64,000 nucleotides of DNA from Elysia chlorotica (Eukaryota; Mollusca; Gastropoda; Plakobranchidae). Position 1 is the stretch's first letter. Every line of letters starts with the position of its first letter. Shown piece by piece: positions 13,601 through 22,800 of this stretch. The stretch spans positions 643,762 through 707,761 of the forward strand of contig RQTK01000024.1 in assembly GCA_003991915.1 (NCBI GenBank), in the 5' to 3' direction. Position numbers and translations under genes: made by a program. The notes beneath the pieces are model-generated. The model made no database searches. It had not been told where the DNA came from and saw nothing but the letters and a program-made list of their open reading frames with translations.

Positions 13601-13714
13601 CGCGCCCCCTGCAGCTAGACTCCGCATGTCTGAGGAGAAGGGGTGAGCATAAGGATCAAGCGATGCTGGTAGGCCAGTATGCTGAGAGTATGCGTCCCAC
13701 GGACTTGACGACAT
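10616..13714 (-). CDS. SMUG1: SMUG1-type uracil-DNA glycosylase with long disordered tails
   Basis: SMUG1 removes uracil and related damaged pyrimidines from DNA in base-excision repair. The product is 1032 residues from the ATG at 13714, in one exon; vertebrate SMUG1 is about 270. The glycosylase domain is roughly residues 345-595. It shows GMNPGPFGMSQNGVPFGE (catalytic-site Asn about residue 414), RFWQLFRTLC, VHNLCPFAFL, and HPSPINPAANKGW (His about 569). The human wedge Arg after HPSP is Ile here. The N-terminal 340 residues are rich in Ser, Gly, Pro and Tyr. The C-terminal 430 residues hold repeated SPAH-like Ser/His/Gln stretches and then a Met/Gly/Ser-rich end. The longer open frame begins at a non-ATG codon with an in-frame TAG just upstream, so I used the first ATG. 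A splice acceptor-like sequence (TTTTAG) precedes position 13769. The domain call is firm; the role of the tails is unknown. Confidence 0.92.
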   Translation of the reverse strand: MSSSPWDAYSQHTGLPASLDPYAHPFSSDMRSLAAGGAAAPGMGSLAGESMLGYPKPSDLSAANLNLASPYAGYGQTYAGMPDLGFPSSSLTRPSTSSHSPGVAGENLPASSPHGQFSGTPTSDHQSSSPGFSSSTSLYTPSTITSSISSSPYAQAFGGTGSADPSRGAPFSPFAQSYGYPMYGYNQVGGFPSSNSLDGVNRYMSGISSSQLMQSSAMGLYSNSQPGQMPFPYHPSMGWGPTIPGFPIKDSADLMSSEELERYRYRQLSNPYFPGLPPGGPPGRTFPPHPLQSGMMRNPPFLDDRAHSPAPKKPKKAPEESERPPTPAPRDPASFHSQRGIYLFTSNAEPGTPKFFADRYVTFERELCEKLSRVSLPGKIQYVYNPLEYAFDSHMKFVKRFCTGEKYILFVGMNPGPFGMSQNGVPFGECSIVKEWLQIDGEVLKPVLEHPKRRVVGLECSRSEVTGGRFWQLFRTLCHTPEHFFRTSFVHNLCPFAFLTDGGKNVTPPQLTSSVLDQINTLCNATLVDVVRLLKCKYVICIGKYALAQAQKALAADEFNGVTLECLMHPSPINPAANKGWADIAIKQLTEIGIIDTIRYGRVPYQPSNQQPALSHSSSTSGSSMTHVPHHAHPYHNKQSPGHYGFQSPPMQSYHHSPAQGSNNHQGSLVHQSPAHGSSSSRNQSSPAHASSRTQSSPAHSSCSQSPAQQQGGPQGPPSQSPAGNSSSVSDHHKDLDRGKDSNSGEISSDENKGGMSQMGSNGIPSYPAESGTSGPENGIHNSQSETGSQGSELSKGNSPNSLPISSGNPQSNISEAQMLGAAGGPQMSMSHPHIGMGGLPMSSSPGLQGTSSDPHGSLANQGMGGSPQINSHMGSINSHMGGGGSMQGMASGVPSSHAQQMPLGMHGGAMGSMNPYGVSQGMDMGGAYGGPGMPLNYPGGSSGYPPHMMSSMGAGSGMPGMGAGGMHAGGGMSSQMGGMFNPHMSRMMGNSTAEQMGMHSGMAAMYDSSSQMGAKDMPYGSHYPDKPPECT

Positions 13715-13902
13715 GCTGGCTTTTGACTGCTGAAGAACCTGCCTCAAAAGATCCTAGGTGGCTTTTCCCCTAAAATTAAATAAGATTAAAATTTAAATTG
13801 TATTGAAACAAGTAAAAACCATGGTTCCATGTGCGGCAGCCAATATTTTTTTGTGCAAACAAACGTAAAAAGCTTCACTCACTAGTTCTGAACAGATTAT
13901 TC

Positions 13903-15576
13903 TCACAACACTGCAGCAGACATTCCAGAGGCAAACAGTTCAATGTTTTTGTCCAACAGTCTGTATTGAGTGTGCTTGGAATAATTTTTCCTTGGCTTAA
14001 GATACGAATCTTTCCACTCCACTTGGATCTGGGAATACAAATAAAAAAGGTTTAAAATATCAGACAGTTTTTTAGTTCAACATTTGTATACATTAATACA
14101 ATACCCCCACCCCCCTTTCCACACACAGCCTACCAGCAGTAGAAAAAAAAAACAGCAGATCAGACTCAGATGGGGAAAGATATAGTTTGAAAACAGAAAA
14201 CTACTTTAATGAATTTAACATGCTCTTGTAATTAAAGATTCCCCCCATAGGTTATTATACTGATTTCACACAGTCACAGATCTTTCTAAAAGAGCTTAGC
14301 TTTAATCTATCTTTTAACCCACTAGTTCTTTTAACTCTCACATATATTTTTTCCCCACCAGGCTATTAAAAGCTTTCAATAATTAACATCTGCACATAAT
14401 TAAGAGCCACATTTGAAGTACTAAACACAGAGAGAAAGAGAGAGAGAGGGATAAAGATTTACAGCATCAACCCGACATACATATGAAAGCCTTCCCCTGT
14501 ACCATTTATTTTTTATACAGTGCTACCAGTCTTTATCATATAAAAGTCTTCTTTAGCTGCCATTGAATGTTTTTCATATACAGTTTTTGGCACCCTCAGT
14601 ATGAATCTGTAAGGCAACAAATCTTTAAGACTTTTTAAAAATTTACTCTGATGCATTTCAAAACTAAAGCATTAAGCAAGCAACCTCATTAGGTTATCAA
14701 GCATTAAAAGTGAAATATATAGCACTGAGGTTTACTAACTGTTTAGTACTAATTTTTTTTTTTTTTGGTAAGCTGCTCAAAAATTCGAATTCTAAAGTAA
14801 CATTTTTTGTTTTGTTTTTCATAAATTTTGATAAAGCTTCATACGGTTCTTTTCATTTTCAAACTGTACATTATTTTGAAATCATATAATTTGTCACAGT
14901 CAATAAAATGATAATGTTCAAAGTGCACATGAAAAAATACAAGTACATAAATTTTGTAAAAAGTAAAAAACCCTTAATTTCTATAGGCATTTCTGAAAGT
15001 TGGCACCCGTGTAAGAAAGCCTGGGCCCATTGAAGAAAAGGCTGAGAGAGAGAGTTTCTACAGCTGCACAAGTTAGAGACAGCATAATCAGGGATGGGAA
15101 TTGGTCAAAGCCATTTCCGAGGAAAGGTAACGCGGCCGGGGTCCAGGGGCAACGCCCCTTGTGGGGGGTAATAGGGGGGCGGAGCTCCCTTTCCGAAAAC
15201 GATTTTTAGCTTTTCTGTGGTCCAAAAACAGCCTCTCCTAGCTAGACATTCAGTATTTAAGATCCCTAGATACAGTGAGTTTACATCAAGGTGTCTCAAC
15301 GCCGCAGCGGGAGCTAAACTAGGGGGTTCCGGGGGCATGCTCCCCCCGAAAAATTTTGGAAAATTAAGCTCCAAACAAGCATTTCTAGAGACAATTTGTT
15401 TATTTTTTCCTTCCAAACTAAATGATTTTTCTTTGTTCTAAATTCTATACAAGTAACATATTCACTACCTACATGCACTATTCACGTTCAATGTGGTCAT
15501 CAAAATCATGGATGCAACTGCATGAAGGAACTCTACGAATAGAAAGCAACAAACATGCAGAGACACAGAGAGTCAA

Positions 15577-15627
<51 letters not shown>

Positions 15628-17733
15628 CATATATAGAGAGAAAACAAAGAAGAAGACAAAGAAAAAGAAGAAGAAGAAGAGTGAGCAATAGTTAGCAATT
15701 GACGAAAATGGACGAGGGACAGGAACAGCTAGAGTAGGCCTATGTTTTCAAATGTTCACAAATCTAAATCTTGGTTGAAGCAAATCGGGCCTGCCACAAG
15801 TGGAATGGGCGAAAACGAACGAGGAACAGAGGAAGAGCTTTAGTCGGGCCTAGGCCTATGCTCTCAACTCTTCATTCTCAACGTCGTGTTACTTCTAGAT
15901 CAGATCCTATTTTGGTTGAAGGAAATCGAAAGTGTTCCATTCATTATAACACTTTCCAATATATTATACGTATCTGAACTTTTACGCCAATCACGTCGAT
16001 CTGTTTCAGTATGTCTTCTTGCAGGCAATGGAAGAAATTGGGGCTTTAGTTATGTTTCATTGATTATGTACCGTAGAAAAGGCTGAGAGAGAGAGATTTG
16101 GAGTCTGTTTCAGAACAGCAGGCCAAGTTGCCTGCAATTTTGTATTTAAAATACTTTTCTTTTGGTTTTTATAATCAACAAAAAATGTAGGCCTAGATCT
16201 AGACAAATTCATTAAACAATTCATTATGGAAACGAAGCCATAAAACTAAGCTGGAGTACGTGTAGAACTAGAAAATGTTATACCTAGAGGTATGAAGCCT
16301 AGTTTGAACACTTCAGAGAAATAAAAGATTTAAAAAAAACAAAAACCATTGTGTTTTCCGACGCAAACAGGTTCTATTTTCACTAGTGTCAATACTGGTT
16401 TACAAAGCAATAAATGTACATGACTTACATTAATTTGGAAACAATTTTTAGTACCAAAAACAGAGTTTTAAAATGTAAAAAAAAAAAAGAAACATTGAAA
16501 CGTTACATTTATAATAGTCTCATAAGATGATTATAACATATTGATAATTGAGGATTGAATTGTCTGTATTATAAGCTGATATTTACTCATTTGTGTCTGT
16601 CTGAGTCACTTTTTAAAAGGATATGAGATATAATTTTTTTTTTGTACTACTAGTACTACTAAACATTTTACTTTGTATTTGCCACAAGACTAATCTAGAT
16701 CTACATATAACAATTAACATTAAGATTCATAGCACACCCAAAAATTAAGAACATTTCTAAAACATCAAACATAGTCTATAGTATATCTAGGTTAAATCAC
16801 TGTTACTGTTGGGTCCATGATTTAAGAATAACTCTAAAGTGGCTAAATTACCATCGTCGCGAATTAAAGTCCGGATAGATTAAGTAAAACTGAGTGGCTG
16901 GCAATCATTTTGGTCTTTACAAGAGAGAATCTAAGCCTACAATTTTCCTTCAATTTTATTGTGCAGAACTCAATTCGTCACAATTTAAAGGCAATTATAT
17001 ATTCATTTCAAAGATCTAAATAAATCTTGGAATATTATTCTATTTTTTTTTTTTTACTCTAAAATTCTAACCTGCCCGTGTACTTCCTTGCAATAGCCAG
17101 ACTTCAGATTGGACACTTCAATGCTGAGTGTGCCAAGGTGGGACAAATGCACCCAGGTGTCCTCTTCTTCGCTGTCACCTTCTCCAACGTTTAATGACAC
17201 TATTAAACTTCCTTGAGGGCTGTAAGAATTTAACAAATATTGAAGCTGTTTCAAGAAACAGGCAATGTATTTTGGTGGTACTCCTATACTGAGCAAGACA
17301 CTCAGATCATCGATGATGACAACTGGAGATGGTTGTTGACAAGAATGACTCAGTCCTATTTCTTTGATGGAATTGTTGACTAATTCACAGAGGGGAGAAG
17401 TTATGCCGTTAGAAAGTTGTAAAATGGGATTTGTTTTTGCCTTGCCCTCAACAACAAGCTCACTTATCAAACGAAGCCCCTCGATAAAAATAAGGTTTTT
17501 GTTATCCCGAGCGGAAAGTAGGTTGGTCCCAAGCTTCTGGGCAACAGTACAATAATGGTTAAAAGATTGGGAAAGGCCCACGAAGCACAGGGGTCTGTCT
17601 TGTTTAGCACATAAGTTTAAAAATAATGTATTAAAAAACCACCATCTTTAGATCTATCAGCGATAAAAACATGTTCATCCAAAGGAAAATTGCTTGAGTC
17701 AACACCAAGAAACTGACAAATCTGGGCCAGCAT
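13903..17733 (-). CDS. ELP6: Elongator complex protein 6 (two exons, one-base frame break)
   Basis: ELP6 is a RecA-like subunit without a working ATPase motif in the Elp4-5-6 ring of Elongator, which modifies wobble uridines of tRNAs. Exons: 17733-17072 and 14028-13903. The first holds FLIHYF, then CFVGLSQSFNHY, VAQKLG, VIIDDLSVLLSIG and EVHGQ. The second, ending in FASGMSAAVL, matches the C-terminus of the family (GMSPAVL in human). The join is phase 0 (CAG|GTTAGA; cccag|ATCC), and the length after HGQ aligns with human without a gap. The product would be about 262 residues, close to human 266. Exon 1 is broken: in the A run 17619-17623 (T run in the coding sense) one base is missing relative to the family frame, giving a stop right after HYF. 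Either a sequence error or a true mutation would explain this. The SMUG1-like ATG lies only 189 bases beyond the stop. Confidence 0.9.
15089..15440. mobile_element. GC-rich transposon-derived fragment (boundaries uncertain)
   Basis: The left edge CAGGGATGGG and the G/C-rich body ('ggggcaacgccccttg', 'gggggcatgctcccccc') differ sharply from the AT-rich intron around them. Such GC-rich palindromic bodies are common in hAT-like non-autonomous elements. I could not find a matching right end, so it is probably truncated. The 103-codon open frame on the minus strand matches nothing I know. Confidence 0.4.
15588..15617. repeat. GA dinucleotide repeat
   Basis: Perfect GA repeat next to a short TAGA repeat, inside the ELP6 intron. 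Confidence 0.9.
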
Positions 17734-18401
17734 GTTTCTCCATTATCAGTCAATCAAAAAGTTAGCCTTTTTAGATATGCGAATTCAGAACAAAACATGA
17801 TTTGACCTTAAAAACCCAATTTTGAGTGCTAAAATTAACATATGCATACTTTTAATTGTTTTTTCTTAAAAATAATAGTTTATTTAAATTCAAGATGCGG
17901 GAAAATATTGACATCGTTAATACGTTTTGTTTACTTACGTTTACTCTTTTTGTTTTTACTCATTATGACGCCAATGTGTGTACTTCCGGACAGCGCCACT
18001 TTCGAACGGAAGTGCTTTTCAACACACATATTGACAAGCGATCTGCGCATGACACCGCCAGTTTTTGGATTGTGTACTTTCCGAGTTCGTGGAAAACCAA
18101 TCCTACTCTGGCTAAAAACTGTAAGGTTACCAAACTGTAAACATTGTAACCAGGATTGCTAAGATAGAATAAAATAATTAAATTTGTTTTTCAAAGGCAC
18201 ATTTTAGTTGTCCGTAAATGACGCATAAAAATAAGACATACTTGAGGCAATTACACAAAAAGTTTTCATAAATATTATGACAGTAATCTGTAATATTATT
18301 GATCTCCCACTAGATCTAGATGATAGATCTGATAACAGTCGATGTGTTTATCCTCACCCCCCCCCCCCCTAAAGTCAAAAAAAAGAGAAACACATGTTTA
18401 T

Positions 18402-18430
18402 CCCCCCCCCCCCCCCCCCCCCCCCCCCCC
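18402..18430. repeat. 29-base cytosine run
   Basis: An uninterrupted C run, 30 bases after another run of 13 C (18357-18369), in the shared 5' spacer of ELP6 and NUF2. Confidence 0.9.
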
Positions 18431-19039
18431 TTCTCAAAACGCCTTTAAAAAATAGTGAAACATTTGTATCTACATGGAATTTTAATTCAGTTTCTTTTAA
18501 CAGCACTAACTTGCGAATTCCCTTGATATTTGCAATAACAACTGAATGTCAGGGCTAACACAAAGATAGGCCTATCTAGATCTAGAGCTTGCTTGAAAGT
18601 TGAATAAAGAAAAGAACAGCAAAAGTATGTTGGATAAAGATAAATATCCTATAATTGTCTGAAGTGCACCTTCATTTAAGGCGTTTTTTTTTTTTTTCGT
18701 TTTAACTGAAAGGCTCTTCATGAGATTCAAAAGTAAACTCACAGTGACTTAGTTTTACAAAGTCACAGCATTGATTTTGTTTTGGTTGTGGGGGGATGGA
18801 GGGGCATGCAACTTCTCTTCATGGGATTTTGTGGGTTTAACTTTTAAGTCCCGTCTGGAGCATTTTTCTAAATGTGCTAGTGTTTAGTATGTTCTAATGA
18901 ACTGCTGGAGTTCAGAAACATTCTTACAAAAAGGACTGATTGAATACAATTACTAGTTGCAACAAGTTTATATTTTATTTGTTAAAATTTGTTTCCCCTC
19001 TTTGGTCAGCAAAATAAGTAGTTGATACATACATGATAC

Positions 19040-19744
19040 TAGTGCTGGGGGAACTATCGATAACGACTTGAGTCAGCAAGACTCTCTGCTGTGAGCGATA
19101 CCGGAACTTCAGGCTTCCGTTTTGCCACTGGCAAAGCAAACTTGTCTATATCTCGATCTAGCCACTGTGCACTGGATGTCTCGACCAAGGCTAGAAGTGC
19201 CCGAGCAAGAAGGCAATGGGGTTTTGTTTTGTTTTTATTAGACTGTAAAAGCGCAGACTGGATTATGGACTCCTTGGATGGAATGTACCATTTTCATACA
19301 GGCACTGCGCTAGTGGATAGCCGCTAAGGCCTTTATATTTATAAGGAATAATATGTTGACAGTTTTAACTAACTGTACCCCTAAGTTTGACAAAAAATAC
19401 TATGTAATTTTATATCATTGTGTAAAAAAAAATATTTCTATATAAATTGTAAACACAAACCCTATATGCAAAAAAAAAATTACCTGTGTAAGGAATTGTG
19501 TTTATAGGAAAAAAACAAAAAGCACGAGTTAGGGAGAGAGCCAAACCGGACCTGAGGTACCATTCTGATTTGCTCTGTGTGTGTTTGTACATGTACATGC
19601 ACTCTAAGATTACTTGCTGTCTCTAGCTAGCAAGGCAACAGCAACTAATCATAGTGTGGTCGTGCAAGAGCCTGATGTCCCCGATTTGTGCTGATATGTC
19701 TCGGTTTCAGTCAAGGAGGAAAAAACCTGCTTGTCCCAGCACTA
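19040..19744. mobile_element. hAT-like non-autonomous element with 8-bp target duplication
   Basis: The ends are TAGTGCTGGG and CCCAGCACTA, a perfect 10-base inverted pair. They are flanked by CATGATAC on the left and CAAGATAC on the right, an 8-base duplication with one mismatch. This is the hAT pattern. The 705-base body has only a 78-codon open frame and no transposase. It sits about 100 bases before the NUF2 coding start exon. Confidence 0.75.
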
Positions 19745-19849
19745 CAAGATACCATGTATACCCTTCTAAGTAAAAATTAACATTTATTTATGAGGTATTT
19801 TAATCCTACTGCAATTGTACTTTCTCCTCAGGTTTACTAGTTATTCAAT

Positions 19850-22800
19850 ATGAATTATGAATCGCCCCAACTTCTGGTTTCTGAGATCATAACAGCTTTT
19901 AAGGAATATGACATTGACATCTCAGAAAATGACTTTCGGGCACCTGACGTAAGTTTAAACATTCATGGGTTTTAAGTTCAAACCCCACTTAAATGATGTT
20001 CCCCACATATATAACATAATTTTATACAGAATTTAGCAGTAGTTTAATAGTAATATGTACCACAAATCCCCACCTGCTGCAAGTGGAAAATTCTCATCGT
20101 GCTAAGATGAGAATAAATTAATTATTTTGAAATGTTCTCACTGAAAATATATCTCTCGACATAACGATCAGATTTGTTTCAAATAAAACCATTAAAAAGA
20201 TAAATTTATTCTCTTTCCAAATAATGACTAATATTGTGACCGTCCAATACATAAAATTTTTAGTTGCTTTTTTTTTTTTACATAACGCTTGAAACAAAAG
20301 TGAATAATAGGCATCCAAATGGAAATTAAAGAAAGAAAGAAAAGTATTTTCTAATGAATATTAACCTGTAGTGTTTTTGTTTTCTTTTTATTCAGCCCCG
20401 TAGATGGAGGGAGATATATGCAGTAATGTATGAAGCGCTGACAGGGATTCCGATAGAATCTACCATTCAAGTGAGTATTGAACAGATTTATATAAAATTT
20501 GATTCATAATCTCCTCTGTCTGTTTACATTGTTACTAAAATTTCTGCCTTGGGTATAAATATCTTGTTTCTGAAGTAAAAAATGTGCTGCTGATATTTTG
20601 TCTTAACTTTACGCTGATAGCATGATGTGTAACACGGCGACGAATGATGTTCACTTTGGTTTGTGAGGCACGTAGATGGAATACGATTTATACAAAAAAT
20701 AACACCACATGCAATAGGATAATCATACTTTCTTTTTCATTTTGTGCGCTATACATGCAGACATTGTTGAAGGAGGTTAAGATGAACAGCTCAAACCCTG
20801 AAGCATTTGAAGAGGCTGCAGATCAAATTGCCTTCACTCAATGCTTGTGAGTATTTTTGTTTGTTTGTGAACANNTNNTNANTTNNNNNTNNTTNNCNNN
20901 NCCNANGGNNTNGNTNANNNNTTNNNNAANNNTNNTNNCNNGTGTTTTTTTTTTATATACCTAGTATAAGTTATGGCATTCAAAACAAACACCTCCTGAA
21001 GCTGCCAACTGGTACGCTTTGCTATTTTCGTTAATTTTTCCTGCCCAAATACGCTGATATGTTGTTGTTTTCTCTTTTGTTCATTCGTCCGAATCATACA
21101 TGATACCAACCCCTCTATCTCGACTTTCAGTTCCAGTCATTGACACTGGCAGTCATTTCCAAGCAAGTAATGATTCTGATTTGCGTTACCATGAGCTCAA
21201 TGTGCGTTTATAAACACCTAACGAAGAATTAGTTACTTATTATTCATGCGTTTATTACCATCTTAACATCCAGAGAAACAAGGAATGAAAACCTAGTTAT
21301 CTTTCATTCGTCCGATAAATACTTATCTTTCAATCTTCACATCAACTACTAGAACATAGTTCTATTTTGTTGTACTGAAAGGCCCTGTGAGTAAGTGTAC
21401 ATGAATATTAATATCCTTGCTATTTCTTTGTTCTTTTTTGTTGTTGTTTTTGTGTGTGTGTGTTTGTTTTTTTTCTTTTACTACAAAACAGTTTTCTTAA
21501 AAAGAACTTTTTTTTTATCTTAGGCAGAGAGTTTTGAGTGGTTGTGGATACAAGAAGTTCTCCTTAAAAGATGTGCTTCATCCAGGTATACTTACAATGG
21601 TTATGAACAAATGTCTTCTTATCATTGAACATAATTTAAAATGAATTATACGCTAAGTTATATCAATCATCAATTTTAAAAAAAGAATTATCATAGTCAG
21701 AAACTCATGAGGAAGCCCTATAACCTGTCCTTACAAACAATAACAAATTCGGGATTTCCACTTATTCTTTCTGATTCTTTAATGAATATTAAATGATAAT
21801 GTCATTGTCAACACACCACACTGCACAGTGGTGACCATCTAGACCTCTTTAGACAACGAGAAATGAGGGGTGGTTTTTTTTTTTATTATAAGACCACACT
21901 TTGTGTTGTTGCTTCTAATTATTGGATAATTATATATTAGTTTACATTTTCAAATCTCTCAAAATCAGGCCTACTAAACATCAATAGACACATTGCTATG
22001 AAATAAGAAGTGTGAACAAATTCACTTTCTGTTTGCAAATATTTTTCTTAAAGACAATTTTTAATTGCAATATGTGTAAGAGTTTTAACTATAAAATTCT
22101 GTTGCAAAATCAAACTGCAGTTTATATGGAAAGCAGGCATTAATTGTTTTTATTTCTTTGCACTACTTTAAGGTCCCAAAACAGTAAGGCGCATCTCCAG
22201 TGTTTTTGTCAATAGAAGCAGGCATGACACTAGAGTAATTGGCTTTTTTGAAGAAACTGCAGACAGAGCTGTAAGTTAATTTAGTTACAGATGATTTGCT
22301 CATATGTTCCTCAAGTATTTATCATATTTAATTTTTTTTTTTTTTATATTTTTCTTGTCGTTTTTTTCTTTCTGGTGCATTTTTGAATATTGTTAAAATA
22401 AAGTTGGGCCGAATAATGTAATAGCCATTTACATAAGAATTACAGTTAAATGGTTGAGAGTTCTTAGGTATTATTAATTTTTTTTATTATTCAAAAGAAG
22501 CATAAACATAATCTGCTCTCATAATATTTTACAACTGTTCTCAACAGCAAAAATCTTTGGGAGAGTATGAAAGTGTACTTCGGAGGAATAAAGAGCTAAA
22601 CCACCGAAATAATGAAGGGGAAGCAAACTATGGACACAGAAAAGCTGAGTTGAAAAAGGTTTGTTATTGTGTTTGTCAAGTTGTTTTTTTGTTGGGTTTT
22701 TTTACAAGTGATGAGACCTATTTCAAAGGCATGCATTTATAGAGGATTTCTGGTTTCCACAAAAGTTGCCAGTGAAGAAATGTAAGTGAGTATATGTATT

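Larger units (their letters stand above)
14029..17071 (-). other. ELP6 intron, 3.0 kb, with repeats
   Basis: No exon was recognised inside it. It holds a GC-rich transposon-like piece (15089-15440), a GA repeat (15588-15617), a direct repeat of 20 bases at 15035 and 16076, and two TAGATCTA palindromes. Because the SMUG1-like gene lies just past ELP6, its promoter or first noncoding exon could lie here. Confidence 0.6.
17734..19849. promoter_or_regulatory. Head-to-head spacer between ELP6 and NUF2
   Basis: The two start codons face away from each other about 2.1 kb apart, so both promoters should be here. The spacer contains two C runs (18357-18369 and 18402-18430), two CTAGATCTAG-type palindromes (near 18310 and 18575) and a hAT-like insert (19040-19744). 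A likely splice acceptor (TCTCCTCAG) ends at 19831, so NUF2 probably has a 5' UTR intron and its transcription start lies further left. No core promoter motif was clear. Confidence 0.5.

Noticed and set aside
13715..13747. Eleven extra N-terminal codons for the SMUG1-like protein
   Set aside because: They begin at a TTG codon and an in-frame TAG lies just upstream, so the ATG at 13714 is preferred.
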